From Pseudonocardia parietis (GTDB taxonomy: Bacteria; Actinomycetota; Actinomycetes; Mycobacteriales; Pseudonocardiaceae), in contig NZ_JAGINU010000001.1 of the NCBI RefSeq assembly GCF_017876315.1, forward strand, positions 2,356,001 to 2,420,000: DNA of 64,000 bases. Reading direction: 5' to 3'. The position numbers and the translations under genes were made by a program. How positions within the stretch are numbered: position 1 is the stretch's first letter; each line of letters begins with the position of its first letter. Shown here piece after piece: positions 51,807-59,278 of the stretch. A model generated the notes under the pieces. That model saw only the letters and a program-made list of their open reading frames with translations. It did not search any database and was not told the DNA's origin.

Positions 51807-52460
51807 TCAGTGCCTGCGGCGCCGCTCGGCGGCGTAGACCGCGGCCTCGGTGCGGCGTGCGTACCCGAGTTTGTGCAGCACGGACGACACGTAGTTCTTG
51901 ACGGTCTTCTCGGCCAGGTGCAGCTCGCCGCCGATCTGCCGGTTGGTCAGCCCGTCCGCGACCAGCTCCAGGATCCGCTGCTCCTGCGGGCTCAGCGCGT
52001 CGTAGCGGGGGTCGGACTCCGCACCGGCGCTCTCGCCGTTGCGCAGCCGCTCCAGGACCGCGGCCGTCGCCTTCGGGTCGAGCAGCGACCCGCCCGCCGC
52101 GACCGTGCGGACCGCGCCCACCAGATCCACTCCGGCGACCTGTTTGAGCAGGTAACCCGACGCCCCGGCCATGATCGCGCCGAACAGCGCCTCGTCGTCG
52201 GCGTAGGAGGTCAGCATCAGGCAGGCGGGCGGCGGGTCGAGCGTGGACCGCACGTCCCGGCAGACGGTGACACCGTCGCCGTCGGGCAGCCGGACGTCGA
52301 GAATCGCGACGTCCGGGCGCAGCGCGGGCAGCCGGACCGCCGCCTGCGCGGCCGTGGCGGCCTCGCCGACCACCTCGATGTCGTCCTCCAGCTCCAGTAG
52401 CTGGGCCAGCCCCCGGCGCACGATCTCGTGGTCGTCGAGCAGGAACACCGAGATCGTCAC
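51807..52460 (-). CDS. DevR/DosR-like LuxR-family response regulator
   Basis: A 217-aa NarL/FixJ regulator. Receiver: FLLDDHEIVRRGLAQLLELE (Asp9, Asp10), phosphoacceptor Asp55 in VAILDVRLPDGDG, and a Lys in GYLLKQVAG. LuxR helix-turn-helix: LSPQEQRILELVADGLTNRQ and EKTVKNYVSSVLHKLGYARR, almost the DosR recognition sequence. It is the natural partner of the convergent DevS-like kinase and is expected to activate the flanking Acg genes and other dormancy-type genes on hypoxia. Confidence 0.9.
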   Translation of the reverse strand: MTISVFLLDDHEIVRRGLAQLLELEDDIEVVGEAATAAQAAVRLPALRPDVAILDVRLPDGDGVTVCRDVRSTLDPPPACLMLTSYADDEALFGAIMAGASGYLLKQVAGVDLVGAVRTVAAGGSLLDPKATAAVLERLRNGESAGAESDPRYDALSPQEQRILELVADGLTNRQIGGELHLAEKTVKNYVSSVLHKLGYARRTEAAVYAAERRRRH

Positions 52461-52580
52461 GATCGCCTCCGCGTCTGGTCCGTCCGGTCCGAGGTTAGTG
52501 CCCCGGAGCTCGCCCCGGCAGCGCCCGAACGGCCCGCCACCGGGGGCGAAGGTCCGTGCCGGCCGTCACCGGCGGACGGG

Positions 52581-53591
52581 TCAGGTCCCGTGGACGAGGA
52601 CGTCGGAGAGCCTGCGGCGCGGGGTGGCCGGCAGCTCGCGGTCGTCCGGGGCCTGCCCGATCCGGATCAGCAGCTGCGGGTGGTCGAGGGTGCGCAGCAC
52701 CCGGGTGGCCAGCGTCCGGCGGGTTCCCGGTACCTCCAGTATTCGGGACAGCGGGCAGGTCGCGAGCCCGGCCCGGGTCGCGGCGAGCAGGAGGACACCG
52801 GCCGCCTCACCCGCGGCCAGCCGGGCCGGATCGTCGTCGGCCGGGGTGGTGAGCGCGACGATCGTCGCCCGGTCCTGCACGAGCGGCGACGACGGGAGCG
52901 ACCCGGCGGGGAACCGGACGCCGATCTCCGGCTCGCGCGGCCACCGGGCGCCGGCCGGGACCGACTCGGCGCGCACACCGTCGCGGGAGTCGGCGTAGCG
53001 GCGGGTCCACACCAGCAGTTCGGCGGCCTGCCCGGGGCGCAGCCGCAGCTCACGGGCGGCCTCCTGCTCCAGCTCGGCGAGCCGGGTGCGGGCGGCCGGG
53101 TCGGTGACGGCGTGCAGGCCGACGCCGTACCGGGCCGCGCGGACGTCGAGCGCGGCCCGGGTGTGCGGGGCGATCACGCCGTCGGGGAACGGGCGCCGGT
53201 CGGTACGCCGGCGCCGCATCGCGCCGGCCAGGACCGCGTCCGCGCGGTCGGGTCCGCGCAGCGGCCCCCCGGTGAACACGACCGTCGCGAGGTGGTCGGT
53301 GTCCGCACCGGGGAACCGGGTGATGTCGTGCCCGATCCCCGCCGCGGCCAGCGCGACGTGCAGGCCTGCTAGGGCGGCCCCGCAGCTGACCAGATGATCG
53401 CGCCGGTCCGGATCGGTGAACGGCAGCCGCCGCACCGGATCGGAGTGCAGCTCGACCCGGCCGTCGGCGATCCGCCACCGCCACGGCTGGCTGTTGTGCA
53501 CCGACGGCGCGAGCAGCGCGGCCGCGACGGCCTGGCGGACGGTGCCGGGCTGCGGCAGCCCGGTGGCCTCGTGCGGCGTGCGATCGGCCAT
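52581..53591 (-). CDS. Acg-type nitroreductase-family protein
   Basis: A 336-aa paralogue of the Acg protein at 48903. LLAPSVHNSQPWRWRIADGR, RDHLVSCGAALAGLHVALAA, RRRRTDRRPFPDGVI and HPQLLIRIGQAP follow the same order. GAGGAGAAC precedes the ATG. It reads in the same direction as the response-regulator gene and lies just upstream of it. An inverted GGTCCC/GGGACC pair occurs in its promoter region (53657-53676). Probable role: flavin binding or redox protection during hypoxia. Confidence 0.87.
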   Translation of the reverse strand: MADRTPHEATGLPQPGTVRQAVAAALLAPSVHNSQPWRWRIADGRVELHSDPVRRLPFTDPDRRDHLVSCGAALAGLHVALAAAGIGHDITRFPGADTDHLATVVFTGGPLRGPDRADAVLAGAMRRRRTDRRPFPDGVIAPHTRAALDVRAARYGVGLHAVTDPAARTRLAELEQEAARELRLRPGQAAELLVWTRRYADSRDGVRAESVPAGARWPREPEIGVRFPAGSLPSSPLVQDRATIVALTTPADDDPARLAAGEAAGVLLLAATRAGLATCPLSRILEVPGTRRTLATRVLRTLDHPQLLIRIGQAPDDRELPATPRRRLSDVLVHGT

Positions 53592-53656
53592 GGTGTTCTC
53601 CTCGTCGGCGTCGGACACCAGCGTGCGCGGATCCGGGCCCGCCGGGCAGGGCCGAC

Positions 53657-53676
53657 GGTCCCGGAGGCCGGGGACC
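53657..53676. promoter_or_regulatory. Candidate DevR-type box upstream of the Acg gene
   Basis: GGTCCCGG-AGG-CCGGGGACC is an inverted repeat with 8 of 9 paired positions once a single base is bulged. GTCCC/GGGAC is the core of the mycobacterial DosR box. GGTCCCG also occurs at 49952-49958 and 49996-50002, between the other Acg gene and the kinase. GC-rich DNA makes chance matches common. Confidence 0.3.
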
Positions 53677-53732
53677 ACTGCCCGCTCTCGCCCCGCCGGG
53701 CCGGTGTGGTGCACCGGGCATAGTCTTCCGCG

Positions 53733-54959
53733 GTGGCCCACGAGGACGAACGCATCGCCCTGTTGCTCGACTACGAGAACCTCGCGATCGGCGCGCGGGA
53801 CGGCCTCGGTGTCGTCCCGTTCGACTTCGGTCCGGTCGCCGACGCCCTCGCCGAGCGGGGGCGGGTGGTGGTCCGCCGCGCCTACGCGGACTGGTCGGCG
53901 TTCGACGAGGACCGCCGGATGATGGCGCGTGCCCAGGTCGAGCTGATCGAGATCCCGCAGCGGATCGGTGGATCGCGCAAGAACGCCGCCGACATCAAGC
54001 TCGCCGTGGACGCGGTGGAGCTCGCCTACGAACGCGAGTTCATCACGACGTTCGCGATCGCCACCGGCGACTCCGACTTCACCCCGCTGATGCACAAGCT
54101 GCGTGAGCTGGACAAGCGGGTGATCGGGATCGGGGTGCAGTCGTCGACGTCGGCGTTGCTGCCGCCGGCCTGCGACGAGTTCCTGTTCTACGACCGGCTG
54201 CCCGGCGTCGAACCGACCCGGGCGCCGCTGCCCCCGCGACGGCGCCGGGGCATGGCCCGGCCTCCCGCCGCCGCGGAGCCCACCCAGCCCACACCGTCCA
54301 CCGGGTCCGCGCCGCCCACCGGGTCCACGGAGTCCACCGGATCCACGGAGCCCACCGACTCCACGAAGCCCGCGCCGGCGGTCGCCGCGGCGCCCGGCCC
54401 GTTCGGCGTCGCCTTCCGGGACGCGACGGACGGGACGGACGGGACGGACGACACGGCGACGACCGGCGCCGAGGAACGCGACGTCGCCGGACTCGTCGTC
54501 AGCACGCTGACCGGGCTGGGCCGCCAGGCGGACGGCCCGGTCGTGGCGTCGAGGCTCAAGCGGGCGATCCTGCGCAAGGACCCGACGTTCGACGAGAGCG
54601 ACCACGGTTTCCGCGGGTTCGGCGAGCTGCTGCGCCACCTGGAGGGCCAGGGCGCGGTGACGCTGACCCGGGGTTCGGCGCAGGGGGACCCGGAGATCGG
54701 GATCCGGGACGACCCGGCCGCCGACCACGACGCGTTCGCGCAGCTGGTCGACGTGGTGCGGGAGCTGACCGCGGCCGGTGGCCCGCCACAGCTGAGCGGC
54801 TTGAAGGACCAGCTCCGCAAGCGGGTGCCGGGCTTCTCGGAGAAGCGCTACGGCTACGGCAGCTTCCTGTCGTTCGCGAAGGCGGCCCGGGCCCGGGAGC
54901 TGATCGGGATGGAGTGGCGCGACGATGCGGGCGACTACGTGCTGAGCCCGGTGTCCTGA
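53733..54959 (+). CDS. NYN-domain putative RNase with OST-HTH/LOTUS domains
   Basis: A 408-aa protein. Residues 1-150 form a NYN (PIN-like) nuclease domain: IALLLDYENLAIGARD, KNAADIKLAVDAVELAYERE and FAIATGDSDFTPLMHKLREL supply the acidic metal-binding set. A Ser/Thr/Pro-rich linker (about 165-230, several STGST units) follows. Two OST-HTH modules come next: VVASRLKRAILRKDPTFDES and FRGFGELLRHLEGQ, then GLKDQLRKRVPGFSEKRYGY and GSFLSFAKAARA. LabA/Limkain-type proteins of this build bind or cut RNA. It stands alone with a strong terminator after it; the substrate is unknown. Confidence 0.87.
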   Translation: MAHEDERIALLLDYENLAIGARDGLGVVPFDFGPVADALAERGRVVVRRAYADWSAFDEDRRMMARAQVELIEIPQRIGGSRKNAADIKLAVDAVELAYEREFITTFAIATGDSDFTPLMHKLRELDKRVIGIGVQSSTSALLPPACDEFLFYDRLPGVEPTRAPLPPRRRRGMARPPAAAEPTQPTPSTGSAPPTGSTESTGSTEPTDSTKPAPAVAAAPGPFGVAFRDATDGTDGTDDTATTGAEERDVAGLVVSTLTGLGRQADGPVVASRLKRAILRKDPTFDESDHGFRGFGELLRHLEGQGAVTLTRGSAQGDPEIGIRDDPAADHDAFAQLVDVVRELTAAGGPPQLSGLKDQLRKRVPGFSEKRYGYGSFLSFAKAARARELIGMEWRDDAGDYVLSPVS

Positions 54960-54965
54960 GCTGAT

Positions 54966-55002
54966 CCGGCCCCGCCCCGGTCGATGTCCGGGGCGGGGCC
55001 GG
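54966..55002. terminator. Perfect 15-bp bidirectional terminator
   Basis: CCGGCCCCGCCCCGG, loop TCGATGT, then its exact complement. It lies between the convergent NYN and DUF2188 genes and can end both transcripts. Confidence 0.8.
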
Positions 55003-55013
55003 CGGGGGCGGGG

Positions 55014-55916
55014 TCAGCGCCCGGTGGCCTTGTGGGTCCCGCGCTGGAGCAGCTTCCCGGCACGGGAGGTGACCGCGCCGGTCACGCCGAACGCGGTCGC
55101 GACCGCGCCGGCGGCGACGCGGCTGCCGAACCGGATCGGGTTCAGCGGCCGGTAGACGCGGGCGGCGAGCTCGTCGAGCTGGATGGCGGCTCGCTCGCCG
55201 CCCTCGTGGAGCCTGCGGGCGAGTGCGACCCCGGTGTGGTCGAGATCGTCCTCGACGCGTCCGCTGACCCGGCCTGCCCGGTCGGCGGTGTGTACGGCGG
55301 AGTCCGCTCCGCTGTCCGCGACGGCCTGCAGCGTCGCGGCGGACCGCTCGGCGGAGGCGGCCGCCTCGCCGGTGACCTGCCTGCCGGTGCGCGCGGCGTT
55401 GCCGGCGAGCTGCTCGCCGGTGGCCTTCGCCGTGCCGGCCGCGGCCTTGCCCGCCTCCTTCGCGTCCTTGCCGGCGTCGGCGGCCCTGCGGGCCTCGGCC
55501 GCGACCGCGTCGGCGCCCTTCCCGGCGGTCTGCGCGGCCCCCGAGGCGGCGCTGTGGCTCTCGCCGGCCACCTTCTTCCCGGTGCTCCGGGCGTCCGAGC
55601 CGACCTCCCGCGCGGCGGAACCGGCTGTGTCGGCGGCCTTCGAAGCCGTGTCCTTCGCGGCCGTCCCGGTCGCGGAGGCGGTGGCCTTCGCCGCGGTGCC
55701 GCCGGTGTCGTCGGCGTTGGCCTCCACCGTCCGGCGCTCGCGCACCGAACCGTCCGTGCCGTACACCACGAGGTTGCCGCCCCCGCCGTTGGCGATGATC
55801 TCCACCGCCCGGGTGATCGCCTCGGCCTGGGTGGTCGTGCGGGCGCTCGGGCGCTGGGCGTCCTTCTTCTCGACGGCCCAGCCGTCCTCGACGGGCTTCA
55901 CATGGCGGTCGGCCAT
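55014..55916 (-). CDS. DUF2188 domain fused to a long Ala/Lys-rich helical region
   Basis: A 300-aa protein. Residues 1-65 are DUF2188-like: HVKPVEDGWAVEKKDAQRPS, TTQAEAITRAVEIIANGGGG and LVVYGTDGSVRERRTVEAN. Residues about 70-250 consist of Ala/Gly/Thr/Lys/Asp-rich 11-residue-like repeats (GTAAKDTASKAADTAGSAAR and similar), reminiscent of LEA or apolipoprotein-type amphipathic helices. The C-terminus is more hydrophobic (VAAGAVATAFGVTGAVTSRA). DUF2188 is usually a small stand-alone protein. A stress-protection or surface-coating role is possible; nothing is established. Confidence 0.78.
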   Translation of the reverse strand: MADRHVKPVEDGWAVEKKDAQRPSARTTTQAEAITRAVEIIANGGGGNLVVYGTDGSVRERRTVEANADDTGGTAAKATASATGTAAKDTASKAADTAGSAAREVGSDARSTGKKVAGESHSAASGAAQTAGKGADAVAAEARRAADAGKDAKEAGKAAAGTAKATGEQLAGNAARTGRQVTGEAAASAERSAATLQAVADSGADSAVHTADRAGRVSGRVEDDLDHTGVALARRLHEGGERAAIQLDELAARVYRPLNPIRFGSRVAAGAVATAFGVTGAVTSRAGKLLQRGTHKATGR

Positions 55917-56010
55917 GACGGTGCCTCCTGTGGCGGTTCGGGGCGGCGCCGTGTCGCCGGCGCCATCGTCACCCGAGGCCTTCCCGTCGTGTGGCCGGTA
56001 TAAACGCAGG

Positions 56011-56409
56011 TCAACGCGTGGTGGTCAGCGTCTCCCGGCGCCCGACGGCGATCACGGCGGCCAGCACACCCAGCACGATCGGGGTCAGCACGAGCAGACC
56101 GCCGTGCAGCACGAAGGCCTGGGTGAGTGCGGCCCCGATCATCAACAGGACCAGGCCGACGGCCGCCGGCCCGGAGAACCGCCTGGTCATCAGGCCGATC
56201 CCACCGGCGAGTTCGAGCACGCCGACGACGTAGCGGAGCCACTGGCCCACTCCGATCCCGTCGAAGATCGCGACGGCGAACGGGTCGCCCCAGAACTTCG
56301 GCGCGGCCGAGGCGAGCACGAAGAACAGGCCGAGCAGGATCTGCAGCACCCACAGCGTGCGGTGCACGGCGGGGGAGACGGAGGGGCGGGAGACGGACGG
56401 GACGGTCAT
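56011..56409 (-). CDS. DoxX-family membrane protein
   Basis: A 132-aa four-helix membrane protein: LWVLQILLGLFFVLASAAPK, YVVGVLELAGGIGLM, AAVGLVLLMIGAALTQAF and LTPIVLGVLAAVIAVGRR. The pattern and size match DoxX-like proteins, often linked to quinone or thiosulfate redox and to oxidative-stress tolerance. The ATG at 56409 has GGAGG 8 nt upstream. Confidence 0.82.
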   Translation of the reverse strand: MTVPSVSRPSVSPAVHRTLWVLQILLGLFFVLASAAPKFWGDPFAVAIFDGIGVGQWLRYVVGVLELAGGIGLMTRRFSGPAAVGLVLLMIGAALTQAFVLHGGLLVLTPIVLGVLAAVIAVGRRETLTTTR

Positions 56410-56511
56410 GTCGGAACCTCCGGTGCGAGCGGCCGCCACGGCCTGTCCGCGGCGGTCACCATGTCGACCGGTGGTGCGGGCGGAACTCATCTGTGGGCGG
56501 TCGCACCGGTC

Positions 56512-56529
56512 ACGGGGGGACACCCCCGT
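56512..56529. promoter_or_regulatory. Hairpin in the DoxX-DedA divergent region
   Basis: ACGGGGG-GACA-CCCCCGT is a perfect 7-bp stem with a 4-nt loop, 61 nt before the DedA start. It may be a regulatory hairpin or operator; no other element is clear in the 180-nt gap. Confidence 0.35.
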
Positions 56530-56589
56530 TACGCAGCGAGACGGATCTGCGAGGGTGAGGTGACGTTCCGGGACGACGGAGGTATGCGC

Positions 56590-57216
56590 GTGGAGCTGGT
56601 CACGGCCGTCCTGCACAGCGGGTGGCTGCTCCCCGCGCTCGTACTGATGATCGCGGTGGACGGCCCGGTCCCGATGCTCCCGAGCGAGACCCTGCTGATG
56701 ATGGCGACGGCGTCGGCGAGCGTCGTGCGTGACGTGCCGATGCTGCTGGGGCTCTTCCTCACCGCGGTGGCCGGATCGGTGATCGGTGATCTGGCCGTGC
56801 ACGCCCTCGGCCGCGGCTCGAACCGGCTGCTCCCACGCTCGGCCTACGCCGACCACGGCGTATCGCGGTGGGTCCGGTCGAACTTGTTCCGCAGGCCGGT
56901 GACCGCGCTCGCCGCGGCCCGGTTCCTGCCCGGCGGGCGCCTGGTCAGCTGTGCCGCGGCCGGACGGCTCGGGCTCGGGCTGCGGCCGTTCCTGGCCGGT
57001 TCCGCCGTGAGCTCCGTGCTGTGGGCGGTGTACATGCTGGTGGTCGGGCTCGTCCTGGGCCCGATGACCGGTGGCAACCCGCTGTTGTGCGTGCTGGCGG
57101 GGGCGGTACTGGCGGTCGTGACGACGGCGGTCTTCGCCCTGGTCCGCCGGATCCGTGCGGTGCGGCGGCGGCCGGCCCGGGTCGGTACGCCGGTCCCGGT
57201 GCTCGCGGGGAACTGA
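56590..57216 (+). CDS. DedA-family (SNARE-associated) membrane protein
   Basis: A 208-aa membrane protein with DedA landmarks: LMIAVDGPVPMLPSETLLMM (reentrant acidic region), GSVIGDLAVHALGRGSNRL, LAAARFLPGGRLVSCAAAGR (the conserved Arg-Phe-x-Pro-Gly-x-Arg motif) and a final helix. DedA proteins are lipid flippase-like and affect membrane potential and drug tolerance. GGAGG at 56578-56582 is only 1 nt from the ATG at 56584 but 7 nt from the GTG at 56590, so I place the start at the GTG. The protein ends in a basic tail (RRIRAVRRRPARVG). Confidence 0.8.
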   Translation: MELVTAVLHSGWLLPALVLMIAVDGPVPMLPSETLLMMATASASVVRDVPMLLGLFLTAVAGSVIGDLAVHALGRGSNRLLPRSAYADHGVSRWVRSNLFRRPVTALAAARFLPGGRLVSCAAAGRLGLGLRPFLAGSAVSSVLWAVYMLVVGLVLGPMTGGNPLLCVLAGAVLAVVTTAVFALVRRIRAVRRRPARVGTPVPVLAGN

Positions 57217-57509
57217 GGATCATCCCGCCGGGCACCGGGACCACGGCCTCGGCCGCGGTACCCGGTGTCCCGATGGTGCCGGCACCGACAGGGGCTCCCG
57301 GTTCTGCAGGTGCCGGTCGCCCGGTTCAACGCGCGAGTGCGCCATCAGTTGTGGTGCGAGTGGCGGTCTTCCCGGATCCGACCGCGGGCGGCACCGTGCC
57401 CGCGACGGGCGGGGTGAATCGTTCAGGAAGGGACCGGCGGACAGCATTCGTCACGATCTCCGGTAGCCGGGCGACGACGGACGGAGTGATCCAGGACATA
57501 CTCCTGGTC
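57217..57509. other. Gap between DedA and a small hypothetical gene
   Basis: I find no convincing gene or RNA element in these 293 nt. In-frame codons continue upstream of the ATG at 57510 with alternative GTG starts (for example 57486), so the small gene could be somewhat longer at its N-terminus. Confidence 0.4.
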
Positions 57510-57764
57510 ATGCGCGAAGAACGCTGGCGGGTCGAGGTCGGCCCCGAGAACGCTGCCTGGCTCTCCACCGAGTGCCGCACCGCACTCCTCGCCCGGGAGT
57601 ACCGGCCGGTCGACGCCGGCGGTGGTGTCGTCGAGTTCGACCGGCGCGCCCTCGGGGCGATCCGTGAGCTCGGCGAGGAGGAGGACGGCTACATCACCGA
57701 CGACGCGGAGGGTGTGCGGATCTGGATCGGCGAGGACGCCTACGAGCTGGAACGCGTGGAATGA
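57510..57764 (+). CDS. Small acidic hypothetical protein
   Basis: An 84-aa protein, MREERWRVEVGPENAAWLST and onward, ending with an acidic stretch (EEEDGYITDDAEGVRIWIGE). Third-position GC is very high across it and a strong terminator follows directly, which supports a real gene. I do not recognise the family. The ATG has only a weak AGGA upstream; a GTG at 57486 would add 8 residues. Function unknown. Confidence 0.55.
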   Translation: MREERWRVEVGPENAAWLSTECRTALLAREYRPVDAGGGVVEFDRRALGAIRELGEEEDGYITDDAEGVRIWIGEDAYELERVE

Positions 57765-57806
57765 CGAGGGCCCCGGCCGTGCGCGGTGGCACGGCCGGGG
57801 CCCTCG
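57765..57806. terminator. Perfect 18-bp bidirectional terminator
   Basis: CGAGGGCCCCGGCCGTGC, loop GCGGTG, then the exact complement. It starts at the base after the hypothetical gene's stop and lies just before the gltD end, serving both convergent transcripts. Confidence 0.85.
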
Positions 57807-57826
57807 TGTTCCTGGTGCCCCGCAGC

Positions 57827-59278
57827 TCAGGCGAGCTGCCGGTCGGACGGGTCGATCGGCCGGGGGAGCACGGTCCGGCCGGTCAGGTAGGCGTCCACCC
57901 CGGCGGCCGCGGCACGGCCCTCGGAGATGGCCCACACGATCAGCGACTGGCCGCGGCCCATGTCACCGGCCACGAACACGCCGTCGGCCGAGGACATGTA
58001 GTCGTCGCGCCGGGCGACGTTGCCGCGCTCGTCGAGCTCGACCTCCAGGTCGTTCAGGAGCCTGCCCTTCTCCGGGCCGACGAAGCCCATCGCGAGCAGC
58101 ACCAGCTGCGCCGGGAGCTCCTGCTCGGTGCCCTCGACCGGCTCGAAGCCGTTGTCACCGCGCTTGACCTCGACGATCCGGATGCCGGCGAGCCTGCCGT
58201 CGGCGTCGGCGACGAACTCGGTGGTGTTCACCGAGAACAGCCGCTCGCCGCCCTCCTCGTGCGCCGAGGACACCCGGTAGACCGTCGGGTAGGTCGGCCA
58301 GGGCATGTTCGCGGTGCGGTGCTCCGGCGGGGTCGGCATGATCTCCAGCTGGGTCACCGAGCGCGCACCCTGGCGGTGCGAGGTGCCCAGGCAGTCGGCG
58401 CCGGTGTCACCGCCGCCGATGATCACGACGTCCTTGCCCTGCGCGGAGACCGGTGGGGCGTCGATGTCGCCCTGCTGCACGTGGTTGGCCCAGGGCAGGA
58501 ACTCCATCGCCTGGTAGACGCCCTCGGCGTCCCGGCCGGCGGCGGGGATGTCCCGCCACGCCGTCGCGCCGCCCGCGAGGACGACCGCGTCGTAGTCGGC
58601 GCGCAGCTGCTCGACGGTGAGGTCGGTGCCGACGTCGACCGAGGCCCGGAAGTGCGTGCCCTCGGCGACCATCTGCTCCAGCCGCCGGTCGAGGCGCGAC
58701 TTCTCCATCTTGAACTCGGGGATGCCGTAGCGCAGCAGCCCGCCGATGCGGTCGGCCCGTTCGAACACGACGACGTCGTGCCCGACCCGGGTCAGCTGCT
58801 GGGCGGCGGCGAGCCCGGCCGGCCCGGAGCCGACGACGGCGACCTTCTTGCCGGTCTTCTGCTCGGGCACCTGCGGCGGCACCCAGCCCTCGTCCCAGGC
58901 CCGGTCGATGATCTCGATCTCGACCTGCTTGATGGTGACGGCGTCGTCGTTGATGGCCAGCACGCACGCGGCCTCGCAGGGGGCCGGGCACAGCGTCCCG
59001 GTGAACTCCGGGAAGTTGTTCGTGGCGTGCAGCCGCTCGATCGCCTCCCGCCAGTCCTTGCGGTGGACGAGGTCGTTCCACTCCGGGATGAGGTTCCCGA
59101 GCGGGCAGCCCTGGTGACAGAACGGGATGCCGCAGCTCATGCAGCGCCCGGCCTGCTTCTCCAGGTGCTGGCGCGGGAAGTCCTCGTAGACCTCGCGCCA
59201 GTCCATCAGCCGCAGGTCCACCGGCCGCCGGGTCGGCGTCTGCCGGGGAGTGGTCATGAAGCCCTTGGGGTCACCCAT
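57827..59278 (-). CDS. gltD: Glutamate synthase, small (beta) subunit
   Basis: A 483-aa NADPH-oxidising subunit that feeds electrons to GltB. N-terminal [4Fe-4S] cysteines in [20 protein letters not shown] and [16 protein letters not shown] Rossmann motif [22 protein letters not shown] motif [15 protein letters not shown]; and [20 protein letters not shown] at the C-terminal FAD site. The ATG at 59278 overlaps the gltB end by 8 nt. With gltB it assimilates ammonium by making two glutamates from glutamine and 2-oxoglutarate. Confidence 0.96.
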   Translation of the reverse strand: MGDPKGFMTTPRQTPTRRPVDLRLMDWREVYEDFPRQHLEKQAGRCMSCGIPFCHQGCPLGNLIPEWNDLVHRKDWREAIERLHATNNFPEFTGTLCPAPCEAACVLAINDDAVTIKQVEIEIIDRAWDEGWVPPQVPEQKTGKKVAVVGSGPAGLAAAQQLTRVGHDVVVFERADRIGGLLRYGIPEFKMEKSRLDRRLEQMVAEGTHFRASVDVGTDLTVEQLRADYDAVVLAGGATAWRDIPAAGRDAEGVYQAMEFLPWANHVQQGDIDAPPVSAQGKDVVIIGGGDTGADCLGTSHRQGARSVTQLEIMPTPPEHRTANMPWPTYPTVYRVSSAHEEGGERLFSVNTTEFVADADGRLAGIRIVEVKRGDNGFEPVEGTEQELPAQLVLLAMGFVGPEKGRLLNDLEVELDERGNVARRDDYMSSADGVFVAGDMGRGQSLIVWAISEGRAAAAGVDAYLTGRTVLPRPIDPSDRQLA

